Positions 48,396-57,528 of a DNA stretch of 64,000 bases are shown in pieces. Under the pieces are notes generated by a model that saw only the letters and a list, made by a program, of their open reading frames with translations, was not told the origin of the DNA and ran no database searches. The stretch spans positions 620,001-684,000 of the forward strand of contig JADKJU010000003.1 of the NCBI GenBank assembly GCA_016720855.1. The letters run 5' to 3'. Each line of letters begins with the position of its first letter. The stretch's first letter is position 1. A program made the position numbers and the translations under genes. The stretch is from Betaproteobacteria bacterium (GTDB lineage: Bacteria; Pseudomonadota; Gammaproteobacteria; Burkholderiales; Usitatibacteraceae).

Positions 48396-51095
48396 TTATG
48401 GAGGTCCTTTTTGCAGATCGAGATGAGCCACTGCAATGCTCATTCCGGGTTGCGCCTCGACCGTCATGCCGCAACGCTGCGCAAGTACGATCATCGCCCG
48501 ATTTTCCGAGCGGATCTGGCCGATCAGCTCCTGGACGCCGCTCGCCCTGCAGTAGGCGATCATCTTCTGCAGAAGCGCGCGTCCCAGGCCACGCTGTTTC
48601 ATGTCGCTGCGAACCAGGATCGCGAATTCGGCGGTCGCGCTATCCGGATAGCGGAACGCGCGCACTTCCCCGACGATTTGACCGCCGTCCCGGCTCACGC
48701 AGTCCACCGCGACAAACGCCATGTCACGATCGTAGTCTATCTGGGTATAGCGTGCCAGATCCCTTGCGGGCAACTGGCGGATCAGCGTAAAGAATCTGAA
48801 CAGAATGTCGGGGCTATCGGTTCGCGCAATGAATTCGGCATAAAGCCGCGCGTCCTCGGGTCTGATCGGACGCAGAAGGAAGCGATGGTCGCGAAGCTCG
48901 ATGAATTCCTCGAGCTGCTTCGGATAAGGACGTATGGCAAGGCGGTCGCACCCGCTGGCGCTTCTGCCATGCTCCAGGCGTATCAGCACTTCAAGCGCCA
49001 TCGCTCCCCTGTCATCGCAGAGCAGGGGATCGATACGGATTTCGACGATCTCCGGACGATCGACGAGGAGCTGCGACACCCGGGTCAAGACCGTGGCAAT
49101 GGCGCCAACATCTGCTGCGGGGCGGTTCCGGGTCGCCGCGAGTACCCCGGACAAGCGAGTGGTTGCGATCATTTCACAGGCGAGCGAGGCATTCAGCGGC
49201 ACCAGGCCGACCGCGGCGCTGTCCGCACGGCCAGCCGGCCGAAGGTGGATGACGGGGCCGAAGATCGCATCCTCGATCGCTTCAACGACGAGTTCATGCC
49301 CGGAATGGCGCAGAGGCATCGTGCCGGGCCTGCGTATCATCCTCTGTACGGCGAATCCGGCGAGGGATGCATCAGGACGCCATTGCTTCATGCGCCGCGA
49401 AATGTCCCCGGCTGCCCGGCGCACCTCATCTTCGCTTTCCAGGTTCAGCATGACACCGCCCACATCGGCACGGTGCTCGAGCTCGGGGGAAAGTACCTTC
49501 AACGCGACCGGGAAGCCGATTCGTGCGGCGATCTCCACGGCTGCCTCGACCGTCGAGGCAACATGCGTTGCGACGGTTGGAATGCCGTAGGCAGCGAGCA
49601 ACATCTTGCCTTCCGGGTCGCCGAGCCAGACGCGCTTGGCTGCGGCCGCCTGATGCAGGAGGCTTTCCGCTTCCGCTCGATCGGGAGCGAAGTCGGACGG
49701 CAGCGACGATGGGGCTTCCTGCAATGCCTCCTGACTGCGTTTGTGGCGCACGCCATGCATGAATGCCTCGACCGCCGCCTCCGGGGTGGCATGGACCGCC
49801 ACGCCCGCCCCTCGCAATGCGGCGCTGGAGCGGCGCGCGCCTTCGCCTCCCATCCAGCAGGCCAGCACATTGCGGCTCGACTTGCGGACGACCGCGGCGC
49901 ACGCTTCGCCGATCTGTCGGCTCCGCGCCGCGCCACTGGGCCCGTTGATCAGCAATACGGCGTCTGACACCGGCTCGTTCAGCAGTATCCCGAGCACCTC
50001 GGCGTAGCGCTCCGGAGTCGCGTCCCCGCCAAGATCGATCGGATTGCCGGCGTGCGAAGACGGCGGCAGAAGCGGGCCCAGCCGTTCGGTCGTTTCGCCC
50101 GTGAGCATTGCCAGCTCGCCACCGCTGGTGATCAACGCATCGGTTGCGACGACGCCCGGCCCGCCCGCATTGGTCAGGATGGTCATTCTTTCGCCGTTGG
50201 GCTCGCGCCCCCGCGCGAGTGTCTCCGCCGCAGCGAACAACTCCGCGATCGTGCGCACCCGCAGCATTCCCGCCCTGCGTATCGCTGCGTCGAAGACCTG
50301 GTCGTTGCCGGGATGGCTACCGGTATGCCGCATCGCTGCCTGCGCGCCCGCGGCGGTGCGGCCGGCCTTGAGCACGACGACTGGCTTGTTGCGCGACGCC
50401 GAGCGGGCCGCCGACAGAAACTTGCGCGCGTTTCCCGTCGATTCAATGTAGAGCAGCACCGCGCGCGTGTCCGGATCGGTGCCCAGATAATCCAGCGTAT
50501 CGGCCGCATCCACATCGACCGCGTCCCCGAGGCAGACGATGGACGAGAAGCCGATGCCGCGTGACGCCGCCCAGTCCAGCGCAGCAGCGGTCAGCGTGCC
50601 CGACTGTGAAACGAAGGCGACGTGTCCGCGCTTTGCGGGGGTGGGGAACAAACCCGCATTGAGACCCAGCTCGGGCACGACCAGACCCATGCTGTCGGGC
50701 CCCAGGATGCGCAGCAGGTGCGGCCGCGCGGCGGACAGGATTGCCTGCTGCGGCGAATCCCCTTCGGGCTCGCCCGGCGTGTGCAATGTGCTCGCGACAA
50801 TCGCGATTGCGCGGGTGCCGCGCTCACCGAGCTCGTGCACGATCTGCGGCAAGGTCTCGCTCGGCGTGCAGATCAGTGCAAGGTCGGGCGCTTCCGGCAG
50901 CTGGGCCACATCCCGATAGGCGGGCACGCCGGCAATCTTCGCGCCCTTCCGGCTGACGGGAAATATCGATCCGCCGAACCCTCCCTTGAGCAGATTGCGC
51001 ATGACCATGCCGCCCACGCTGTGCACACGATTGGAGGCACCGATTACCGCGAGGGAACGCGGTCGGAACAGAAACTGCAGGTTGCGCACGGTCAT
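48396..51095 (-). CDS. Acyl-CoA synthetase (NDP-forming)-like protein with C-terminal GNAT domain (Pat type)
   Basis: 899 residues: CoA-binding domain (FRPRSLAVIGASNRVHSVGG), succinyl-CoA-ligase-like domains (VAFVSQSGTLTAAALDWAAS), an ATP-grasp domain (IGFPVALKVLSPELEHRADV) and a GNAT domain at the end (VRSDMKQRGLGRALLQKMIA). This layout is the YfiQ/PatZ type of protein lysine acetyltransferase, which silences acetyl-CoA synthetase. The conserved catalytic His of the synthetase half was not located by eye. Confidence 0.9.
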   Translation of the reverse strand: MTVRNLQFLFRPRSLAVIGASNRVHSVGGMVMRNLLKGGFGGSIFPVSRKGAKIAGVPAYRDVAQLPEAPDLALICTPSETLPQIVHELGERGTRAIAIVASTLHTPGEPEGDSPQQAILSAARPHLLRILGPDSMGLVVPELGLNAGLFPTPAKRGHVAFVSQSGTLTAAALDWAASRGIGFSSIVCLGDAVDVDAADTLDYLGTDPDTRAVLLYIESTGNARKFLSAARSASRNKPVVVLKAGRTAAGAQAAMRHTGSHPGNDQVFDAAIRRAGMLRVRTIAELFAAAETLARGREPNGERMTILTNAGGPGVVATDALITSGGELAMLTGETTERLGPLLPPSSHAGNPIDLGGDATPERYAEVLGILLNEPVSDAVLLINGPSGAARSRQIGEACAAVVRKSSRNVLACWMGGEGARRSSAALRGAGVAVHATPEAAVEAFMHGVRHKRSQEALQEAPSSLPSDFAPDRAEAESLLHQAAAAKRVWLGDPEGKMLLAAYGIPTVATHVASTVEAAVEIAARIGFPVALKVLSPELEHRADVGGVMLNLESEDEVRRAAGDISRRMKQWRPDASLAGFAVQRMIRRPGTMPLRHSGHELVVEAIEDAIFGPVIHLRPAGRADSAAVGLVPLNASLACEMIATTRLSGVLAATRNRPAADVGAIATVLTRVSQLLVDRPEIVEIRIDPLLCDDRGAMALEVLIRLEHGRSASGCDRLAIRPYPKQLEEFIELRDHRFLLRPIRPEDARLYAEFIARTDSPDILFRFFTLIRQLPARDLARYTQIDYDRDMAFVAVDCVSRDGGQIVGEVRAFRYPDSATAEFAILVRSDMKQRGLGRALLQKMIAYCRASGVQELIGQIRSENRAMIVLAQRCGMTVEAQPGMSIAVAHLDLQKGPP

Positions 51096-51406
51096 GTTGC
51101 GTCACCTCGCGGGCCGTCGGACCCATTCATTCACTTCACGGGAGCGGCGGCGATCTGCGGGATCCTCATGACATCGGCGGCCGGATACGCATCTTGCGGG
51201 GTGGATGTCGATTCATGTCACCGGGTGCCCATCGATCTTTTGCCAGGGCGCCGCGGCAAGCGCTCTACCGGGCAGGCTCAGGAGCACTGCGCCGCCTTGT
51301 CGCACAGCGTCCCCCGGAGCATGGTGTTGGGCGGACGTTTTCAATCGTGGATGTGCCGAAGTTACCGAAGCACCATCTCCACTCGCCGGTTCTTGGCTCT
51401 TCCCGG

Positions 51407-52243
51407 CTATGTCGCATTGCTCGCTATCGGTGCCAGGGGGCCCACGCCGTCAACGGAAAGCCGCTCGCCCTTGATGCCGTGGTCCTTGACCAGTGCGGCG
51501 CTCACCGCCGCTGCGCGATCGCGCGAGAGCTTTTGATTGCCGTCGAGCACGCCCTGCATGTCGGTGTGGCCGACGATGAAGACTTTCTGGTTGCCGCTAT
51601 TCTTCAGCAACTTGGCCATCTCCGCCAGCGTCGGTGCGGATTCCGTCTTTATGGTCGCCTTGTCAGTGTCGAAATAGATGCCGTAGAACACCACCTTGCC
51701 ACTATCCCCCATGTCCTTGGCAATCTGGTCAGCGGACACGACCACCGATTGCTCCATGGCTGCAACGCGAACAATGGTGTGCACAATGGCTCCACACGAT
51801 TTGTCGCCGCTACCGCCACTGCACTCGACGTGGCCCCAGTATTCGCCATCAGGCCGGTTGATCTGGTAGTACACGTCTCTGGCATCCGAATTCAGCACGG
51901 CTCCCTTTGCTTGCCGGACCGCATTTTCGTCATTGCGCCTGATCTCGAGCTGGCTTGCCAGATACGACCCGCTGCCGTCCCTGTCCACGAGCGCCTTGAT
52001 ATACCAGTATTGACCCTCCTTCTGGAACGCTTCAGGCGCTGCGCCCGGCTTTGCGCCGTCTCTTGTCCTGAGCATTTTCACGGCATTGAATCGCGATTGC
52101 TCGCAATCAATGACCGAGGTGTTGGGAAAGGGCTCGAACACCGGGTTTGGCTTGCACCCCGGCTTGTCCTTTGACGCTGCGGGTAACAACACGGGCAATG
52201 CAAGACATGCGAGTACCAGAAACCGCGTCGTGATCATGCGCAT
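51407..52243 (-). CDS. OmpA-family protein ending at a premature amber codon
   Basis: 278 residues with signal peptide (FLVLACLALPVLLPAAS), an unassigned middle domain and an OmpA-like peptidoglycan-binding domain (YGIYFDTDKATIKTESAPTL, VFIVGHTDMQGVLDGNQKLS, VDGVGPLAPIASNAT). A TAG at 51409-51407 stops it just before the conserved GRAKNRRVE motif, which is still encoded in the same frame, up to a TAA at 51364-51362. The ATG has GGAGGAG upstream. Either a nonsense mutation, a sequencing error or readthrough. Confidence 0.85.
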   Translation of the reverse strand: MRMITTRFLVLACLALPVLLPAASKDKPGCKPNPVFEPFPNTSVIDCEQSRFNAVKMLRTRDGAKPGAAPEAFQKEGQYWYIKALVDRDGSGSYLASQLEIRRNDENAVRQAKGAVLNSDARDVYYQINRPDGEYWGHVECSGGSGDKSCGAIVHTIVRVAAMEQSVVVSADQIAKDMGDSGKVVFYGIYFDTDKATIKTESAPTLAEMAKLLKNSGNQKVFIVGHTDMQGVLDGNQKLSRDRAAAVSAALVKDHGIKGERLSVDGVGPLAPIASNAT

Positions 52244-52335
52244 GGGTACTCTCCTCCAGTGAATCATGAATGGCTTGCGGATACGGTGATGTCCTGAAGT
52301 TTCCGGAACTTCGGGATGGGAAGCATTTATCGGCT

Positions 52336-52590
52336 CGAACGCCTGGCGGCGCCTGGATCGATCAAACAAGAAGGTGATACCCCCCGCACTCGGAGAACGG
52401 GCGGCGATGAAGCTCATGGTCGCCGCGCTCATCCGGGCGAGTGAATTCCGGAAGAAGGTCGCAATCACGGAATTGGACCTTCGACAACTGGAGCCGTGAC
52501 GCGAGCACCTGAACCACCGTCACGCCCGCCGCATCGCGTTCGTCGTGAAGAGCCCCGCGTCCCGCTCACGACATTCCGGCAATCACGGGA
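52336..52590 (+). pseudogene. Possible decayed coding remnant, transposase-like
   Basis: An open stretch reads AWRRLDRSNKKVIPPALGER then AAMKLMVAALIRASEFRKKV, ITELDLRQLEP, a TGA at about 52498, and, in the same frame, REHLNHRHARRIAFVVKSPA. The general style resembles the C-terminus of IS-encoded transposases, but I cannot name the family. Together with its flanks this 390-bp gap (52244-52632) contains nothing else I can support. Confidence 0.3.
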
Positions 52591-52632
52591 CTTGGCCCGG
52601 ACCTGCAGCGAAGTGCCCGACGCCTTTCCCGT

Positions 52633-52863
52633 TCACTTGCGCCAATAGTTGTTCGCAGCAGCAACAGTCTGGAAGTTGATGGCAATTACCTGGGATGCTG
52701 CCGTAAGCGCCGGCGCGTCATTGGCGTATTCGGGGCGAAGCTTGTGAAGAACTTCCGAATCCGGCTGCGTGTACTTGACGCCGCGACGGCTCAATGTGAT
52801 TGCGAGCTCAAAGCCCTCTTGTGGTGTGTCCGTGATGAGCGTGGCAAGCCATTTGTCAGCCAT
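52633..52863 (-). CDS. Small hypothetical protein (76 aa)
   Basis: MADKWLATLITDTPQEGFEL, then TLSRRGVKYTQPDSEVLHKL and APALTAASQVIAINFQTVAA, ending in NNYWRK. The ATG at 52863 is preceded by GAGGAC. Its composition is that of a normal soluble protein but less GC-rich than its neighbours. No family recognised. Confidence 0.5.
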   Translation of the reverse strand: MADKWLATLITDTPQEGFELAITLSRRGVKYTQPDSEVLHKLRPEYANDAPALTAASQVIAINFQTVAAANNYWRK

Positions 52864-53025
52864 GATCGAGTCCTCACTATTGATGGATAACGATGCCATT
52901 ACTTCCGGTTATGGTCAATGGAAGCCTCTGACCCGTGGCGTCCGGACATTGGTCGAACAAGTTCAGTGGGTTCGTGGCCGCGATGGCGGCTTTCCGGAAC
53001 TCGGCCAAACGCATGCGGATGTTCC

Positions 53026-55053
53026 CTATTGCCGGTCATCCCGTTTCGTCGGCGGCGCTGCCGTGTCGTGGGCGGCCAGCCAGTCGAAGACCTCCGCGTA
53101 CCAGAGCTTCGAGTTGCGCGGCTTCAGCACCCAGTGGCTCTCGTCGGGGAACCAGACCAGGCGCGAGGGAACGCCGCGCGCCTGCAACGTGTTGTAGTAG
53201 GCGAGCCCGTTGTGGTCGGGCACGCGGTAGTCGTTGGTGCCGTGAATGACGAGCGTGGGCGTGGCCATGCGATGCGCAAAGGTGACGGGGCTCTGCGCAC
53301 GCACTTTCGCCGGGTTCTCCCAGTAGCGGGCATGGAGGTCCATCGGGCGCTCGGCGTACGAGTCGGCGCTGAAGGTGGCCACCCGATCAAATACGCCGGC
53401 GTGGCAGACGTAGGCGCGGTAGCGCCCTGCGGGGACGTGACCGTTCATCCACGCGACGAGAAAACCGCCGTAGCTGCCGCCGGAGGCGAAGATGCGCCGC
53501 GTATCCACCCAGCGTTGCGCGAGCAGCCAGTTCGTCGCCGCCTCGATGTCCTCGGTCTCGAGTTTCCCCTGCCGGCCCATGATGCTGTCGCGGAAGGCGA
53601 AGCCGAACCCGCTCGAACCGTGGTAGTTGACGCTGGCGACCACGTGGCCGCGCGAGGCGAGCAGGTGCGGGTTCCAGCGGTAGCCGAAGGTGTCACCGGC
53701 CGCGGCATAAGGACCGCCGTGGATCACGTGCAGCACCGGATGCTTTCGTCGCGGGTCGAAGCGCGGTGGAAAGGTGAGGAACATCTGCACCGCCTGTCCC
53801 AATGCCCCCCTGAAGGTGACTTCGCGCGTCTCGCCCAGGGCCACGCGCGAGAGGATCGCGTCGTTGAATCGCTCGAGACGGCGCGGCGGGCGGTCGCCGC
53901 GGATCGCGTGCACCTGCGCCGGATGCGCGGCGCTGTCGATGGCAACGACGAGCGTCTCGTCGCCTGCGGGCCCGGCGAGGTCGAAGCCTTGCACCCAGCC
54001 GCCGGGCACGGCGATCGTGAAGGATTCCGTCGCGGCATCGAGTCGCCAGAGGTGTTTGCGCCCCCGCTGCTCCGCCGTGAAGAGCAGCGAGCCGCCGTCC
54101 GCCGCCCAGCGAAGCGGTGCCTCGACGTCACCGTCCCAGCGTTCACCCAGGATTCGCCACTCGCGGTCGCCCTCCCGCAGCGCGACGCGCCCCGGCATCG
54201 TGTGACGCCTGCCTGTGTTGGCGGTAATGCAGGCAAGCTTGCCGCCGGGGCCGTAGCGCGGCGCATCGTAGCTCCAGGCGGAGTTGTCGGTGATTGCGGC
54301 AACGCGCCCCGTGTCGAGGCGGATTTCGGCGAGCGCGAGCGGATTGCCGGCACACTTGCGCGGCGCCGGGTCGTGCACGAAGGCGATGCGACGGCCGTCA
54401 GGCGAGATGTCGAAATGCCGGGCACCCGGCTCCGCTCTCGGCAGCTCGTAACCGGTGCCTTCGAGGAGGTCGGTGACGCGCCCGCTCGCGAGATCGAGGA
54501 CGAGCAGGTGCGGCACGCGCCCCATGGGAAGGTTCCGGTCGAAGTGGCGGTACTGCGCCTCGGCGGTGACATAGGCACTTTCCTTGCGCCCGGAGAATGC
54601 CGCGTGGCTCCTGGCCTGCGCCTTCGCGCCGCGCAGCTCCGGCCAGACCCACGAGACGAACGCGACGCGCCGGCCATCGGGCATCCACTTGAAGTCCTCG
54701 ATGCCGGGGCCGAAGTCGCTCCTGCGCTCGGCCTCGCCGCCATCGGCGCGAATCACGAAGAGCTGGCGCTCCGCGTCCTTCTTTCCCTCCTGCTCGCGCT
54801 TGGCAAGAAAGGCGATGCGGTCACCCTTCGGCGACCACGCGGGCTGGCCGTCCTTGTCGCCGCAGCGCGTGAGATGGCGCGGGGCCCGGCTCGCGGTGGG
54901 CAGGAGCCACAGTCCCGTAGTGCCCCTGTTCTGCATCATCGAGCATGAAGTGACCGCGCATACCGCGGCGGATCCGTCCGGAGCCATCGAAAGGCTGCCC
55001 ACGCGCTCCATCTTCCAGAGGGCTTCGATGTCGATGGGTTTCGTCTTGTTCAT
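53026..55053 (-). CDS. S9-family prolyl oligopeptidase-like serine peptidase
   Basis: 675 residues. The N-terminal two thirds form a beta-propeller with WD/TolB-like repeats (SPDGRRIAFVHDP, PDGRRVAFVSWVW and similar). The C-terminal alpha/beta hydrolase has the nucleophile in GGSYGG (Ser near 527), the acid in HGTNDYRVP (Asp near 608) and the base in DESHWVLKP (His near 640). No signal peptide is evident, so cytoplasmic. Related to acylaminoacyl peptidases. It stands alone, next to the attC cluster. Confidence 0.92.
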   Translation of the reverse strand: MNKTKPIDIEALWKMERVGSLSMAPDGSAAVCAVTSCSMMQNRGTTGLWLLPTASRAPRHLTRCGDKDGQPAWSPKGDRIAFLAKREQEGKKDAERQLFVIRADGGEAERRSDFGPGIEDFKWMPDGRRVAFVSWVWPELRGAKAQARSHAAFSGRKESAYVTAEAQYRHFDRNLPMGRVPHLLVLDLASGRVTDLLEGTGYELPRAEPGARHFDISPDGRRIAFVHDPAPRKCAGNPLALAEIRLDTGRVAAITDNSAWSYDAPRYGPGGKLACITANTGRRHTMPGRVALREGDREWRILGERWDGDVEAPLRWAADGGSLLFTAEQRGRKHLWRLDAATESFTIAVPGGWVQGFDLAGPAGDETLVVAIDSAAHPAQVHAIRGDRPPRRLERFNDAILSRVALGETREVTFRGALGQAVQMFLTFPPRFDPRRKHPVLHVIHGGPYAAAGDTFGYRWNPHLLASRGHVVASVNYHGSSGFGFAFRDSIMGRQGKLETEDIEAATNWLLAQRWVDTRRIFASGGSYGGFLVAWMNGHVPAGRYRAYVCHAGVFDRVATFSADSYAERPMDLHARYWENPAKVRAQSPVTFAHRMATPTLVIHGTNDYRVPDHNGLAYYNTLQARGVPSRLVWFPDESHWVLKPRNSKLWYAEVFDWLAAHDTAAPPTKRDDRQ

Positions 55054-55154
55054 GGGGTCCGAACGGGGCTGGGGAAGCACGCATTGTATTTCCCCCGCGT
55101 GGCCTCGGGACGCGGCGGGATTACGACGATTCAGCCTGGCGTATCCCTCAAGCT

Positions 55155-55223
55155 GCGTAACGCTCGACCGGTGAGGCTCGACCCGGCTTGCCGGCGCGAG
55201 GTCTCCCGAAGGAAGGGTTGGGC
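55155..55223 (-). other. Candidate attC site G
   Basis: Read on the minus strand from GCCCAAC (55223-55217, an RYYYAAC box) to GTTACGC (55161-55155), with an internal imperfect stem that pairs about half its positions and a hairpin CCGGCAAGCCGG at the tip. It lies 37 bp after the stop of the SRPBCC gene in the orientation of the other sites. The second box deviates from GTTRRRY at one position. Confidence 0.4.
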
Positions 55224-55259
55224 ATCGCTTGCCGTGAGTGGCACGCCATGCTCATCAAG

Positions 55260-55718
55260 TCATCGGAGCGCTTCAACGTGCCTGGCAAAGTTGTTCAGGA
55301 TGGCTTGCCACCCCTGACGCTGCTGTTCCACAGGGTTTTCGGATTCAGCATCGAACGTGACACGTATTGTCACGCCGTCCGTGCCAGGCAAGAACTCGAC
55401 CAGTGCAGCACGGTCCCCGAACGAATACTCGATCAACTCGTTGGGCACGATCCTGGTATATGTTCCGGCGAAATCAAAGCCGAAGCTGCCGTCTTTGGCC
55501 TCCATGCGCGACGAAAATGCGCCTCCCACGCGCAAATCGACGGTGGCATTGGTTGTGTGCCAGTCATCGGACGCGGCATTCCACTGCTTGATGTCGTCTG
55601 GCGTCGTGTAGGCGCTCCAGACCCTGGCGACGGGGGCTTTGACGATGGCTTCAACGGCAATCTTCACAAGTTGCTCCTCGAACATGTTGTCAGTCGTCAC
55701 GGTCATTGAGCTATCCAT
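55260..55718 (-). CDS. SRPBCC/AHSA1-family protein
   Basis: 152 residues from the ATG at 55718 (alternatives 55706 and 55685). VEAIVKAPVARVWSAYTTPD, IKQWNAASDDWHTTNATVDL, FAGTYTRIVPNELIEYSFGD and GWQAILNNFARHVE are typical of the Aha1/activator-of-Hsp90-like START fold. These small proteins bind hydrophobic ligands; none is known here. It overlaps the SemiSWEET gene by 8 bp. Confidence 0.85.
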   Translation of the reverse strand: MDSSMTVTTDNMFEEQLVKIAVEAIVKAPVARVWSAYTTPDDIKQWNAASDDWHTTNATVDLRVGGAFSSRMEAKDGSFGFDFAGTYTRIVPNELIEYSFGDRAALVEFLPGTDGVTIRVTFDAESENPVEQQRQGWQAILNNFARHVEALR

Positions 55719-56010
55719 AGGCCACAGCACCTATGATTACAGCCGCATCAAGCGCAACCCATCCAACGCAGGGCAGGTAGATGTTCCTGTCTCCCTTCTG
55801 CAGCCCGTACCAGAACCAGAGAATGGCGGAGAGCAGGTATGCGCTCCACGACACCACCGAAACGCCGGCAGCCTGGTGACCGACCCATATCGTCAGAACC
55901 TGGGGGACAGTCATGAGCATCGTGAAAACGGACATACCACCGAGGAGGCGACTGAAGACCGTCCCCGAAGGGAGGGTGACGCCTTCCGGAGTCTTGGGAT
56001 CTGGTGCCAT
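55711..56010 (-). CDS. SemiSWEET/MtN3-like sugar transporter
   Basis: 99 residues with three membrane helices. TVPQVLTIWVGHQAAGVSVV holds the PQ motif of the MtN3 family, and SAYLLSAILWFWYGLQKGDR the conserved W/Y helix. Bacterial SemiSWEETs dimerise to form a sugar uniporter. Translationally coupled to the SRPBCC gene. Confidence 0.85.
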   Translation of the reverse strand: MAPDPKTPEGVTLPSGTVFSRLLGGMSVFTMLMTVPQVLTIWVGHQAAGVSVVSWSAYLLSAILWFWYGLQKGDRNIYLPCVGWVALDAAVIIGAVAYG

Positions 56011-56065
56011 CGTAACCTCCCGGTTTCGCGTAACGCCTGGCGTCGCAAGTGGCTGCACTACTGCG

Positions 56066-56701
56066 CTACTTCGAGGGCGGCGGATAGCGCAGCTTCCAGG
56101 TCCAGGTCTTGGTGAACGGGTTGTACTCCATGTAGCCCTGGAGCGGGGCGGGCTGCGCCTTGGCATTGTCCGGCGTGGCGGTGGGCTTCGCGGGTGCCTT
56201 GTCGCCGGCGACCACCTTGTTCATCTGCACCGATCCCAGAAGACTCTGTATGGCCGGCGCGAATTCCTCGCTGTTGGTGACCGCGACGATGCCGGTTGTC
56301 CTGCCGTGGCCGGAAATGGTCGTCAGCATGGCCGCCGAGACGCCACCGCTGTACGCGAAGGACGCCACGCCGGTCTTGACGCGCCAGCCACCCCCGAGCT
56401 CGGACTCGGTCACCCGGGGATCCGTTGTCACGGCGTATGTCGACAGGATCGAGGCCTTCCAATCATTGTCGAAGTCGGCGGTGATGCTGCCCTTGCTGGC
56501 GACCCCCAGCAGAACGAAGATCTGGCAGTAGGTGCCCTTCGCCCTGTTGATGGTGCTGTAGCTCGTATAGGTCCTCGCCTTGACCTCCTTGTTCCACGTA
56601 TCGGGTGGTGATGCATAGCTGAGGAGGTCATTCGAGACCCGTTCCGCAAACGCCGTTGCGGTCGAGAGGCAGAGCGCGGCACAGAGCAGGATCCGGTTCA
56701 C
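56066..56701 (-). CDS. Exported hypothetical protein (211 aa)
   Basis: Signal peptide (ILLCAALCLSTATAFAE) and then a domain with SPPDTWNKEVKARTYTSYST, YCQIFVLLGVASKGSITADF, SAAMLTTISGHGRTTGIVAV and EFAPAIQSLLGSVQMNKVVA. The Pro/Ala-rich linker near residue 170 leads to a short aromatic tail. The overall pattern resembles secreted proteins with a mono-domain Hsp33/PsbP-like layout, but I cannot name a family. Confidence 0.65.
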   Translation of the reverse strand: MNRILLCAALCLSTATAFAERVSNDLLSYASPPDTWNKEVKARTYTSYSTINRAKGTYCQIFVLLGVASKGSITADFDNDWKASILSTYAVTTDPRVTESELGGGWRVKTGVASFAYSGGVSAAMLTTISGHGRTTGIVAVTNSEEFAPAIQSLLGSVQMNKVVAGDKAPAKPTATPDNAKAQPAPLQGYMEYNPFTKTWTWKLRYPPPSK

Positions 56702-56749
56702 GATGTCTCCAGGGATTGGCGCGATTGGGGGAGAAATGTAATGGCGCGT

Positions 56750-57130
56750 TCAACGACCTTCAGGCGGCTCCCAAAGCTCGATCTTGTTTCCGTCAGGATC
56801 GAGCACCCAGCCGAATTTGCCGTACTCCGAAGTTTCCGGCTCGCCAACAAGGTTGCAGCCTTCGCTGCGCAGTGCAGCCAGAAGAGCGTCCAGGTCGTCC
56901 ACACGGAAATTGATCATGAAAGACGCGGTACTAGGTTCCATCTTGCTCGTATCATCGGCAAAAGGAGTCCAGATGGTCATCCCCGGAGGGCTATCAGGAC
57001 CGCCCCACTCGAAAACGGCTCCGCCCCACTCGGTGACCTCCAATCCAAGGTGGTCGCGGTACCACGCATTCAAAGCGTTCGGGTCTTTGGACTTGAAGAA
57101 GACTCCACCGATTCCCGTAACACGCTTCAT
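56750..57130 (-). CDS. VOC-family (glyoxalase-like) protein
   Basis: 126 residues: VTGIGGVFFKSKDPNALNAW then YRDHLGLEV, INFRVDDLDALLAALRSEGC and WVLDPDGNKIELWEPPEG, including the C-terminal Glu typical of the metal site. Lies just after attC site A in the minus orientation, as expected for a cassette gene. Confidence 0.9.
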   Translation of the reverse strand: MKRVTGIGGVFFKSKDPNALNAWYRDHLGLEVTEWGGAVFEWGGPDSPPGMTIWTPFADDTSKMEPSTASFMINFRVDDLDALLAALRSEGCNLVGEPETSEYGKFGWVLDPDGNKIELWEPPEGR

Positions 57131-57163
57131 GGTGCTCTCCGAATGGGCAGCTATTTGTTCTGC

Positions 57164-57242
57164 GCTCTAACGCTTGCCATGAGATGCGGCCTGAAGGCTG
57201 CAAGGCAGGCTTCAGGACGTCGCCTCGATGGCAAGATCAGGC
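57164..57242 (-). other. attC-like site A
   Basis: Imperfect 79-bp inverted repeat. On the plus strand GCTCTAACGCTTGCCATGAG at one end pairs with GATGGCAAGATCAGGC at the other; the tip is CCTGAAG-GCTGCAAGGCAGG-CTTCAGG. On the minus strand it ends in CAAGCGTTAGAGC, the usual attC right end. The left R box is degenerate (GCCTGAT). Confidence 0.65.
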
Positions 57243-57400
57243 GTCACGTTCGTTGCTTCAGGGCCTGCAGCTTCAGGACAGTTGTCCATGTTCTCGTGTG
57301 CATATCCCAGGTCCGCGAGCAGAGCGCGAAAGTCCGCCATCGGGAAACGCTTGGTGTTGCCGACGTTGACACCTCGGAGCAGGGCTATGAACTGCGGCAT
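57212..57400 (-). pseudogene. N-terminal fragment of a DUF1697 gene
   Basis: Begins MPQFIALLRGVNVGNTKRF followed by PMADFRALLADLGY, the start of DUF1697 proteins (about 180 residues), then loses similarity (HENMDNCPEAAGPEATNV) and stops inside attC site A after 62 codons. It looks as if the 3' two thirds were lost and the 5' end joined to an attC site. Confidence 0.7.
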
Positions 57401-57459
57401 CCGCCAAACCTTGCGGCGACGTATTTTGAATTCCGCAATGGTATTCATTGGAGCATCGC

Positions 57460-57528
57460 GCCTGATGTTTGCCATGAGAGGCGGAACCCCGCTTGCCGGG
57501 GCACGTCCTCTCGATGGAGGGGTCAGGC
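57460..57528 (-). other. attC-like site B
   Basis: 69-bp imperfect inverted repeat: GCCTGATGTTTGCCATGAGA at the low end pairs with TCTCGATGGAGGGGTCAGGC at the high end, with an ACCCCGCTTGCCGGGGC-type tip. The stop codon of the membrane protein gene lies in its minus-strand left box (GCCTGA). The R boxes GCCTGAC/ATCAGGC deviate from the GTTRRRY consensus, so activity is doubtful. Confidence 0.45.

Noticed and set aside
56028..56062. Possible further attC between the SemiSWEET gene and the exported protein gene
   Set aside because: GCGTAACG repeats the core of site G, but the possible partner arm is poor and the whole would be only about 35 bp, shorter than any attC I know.
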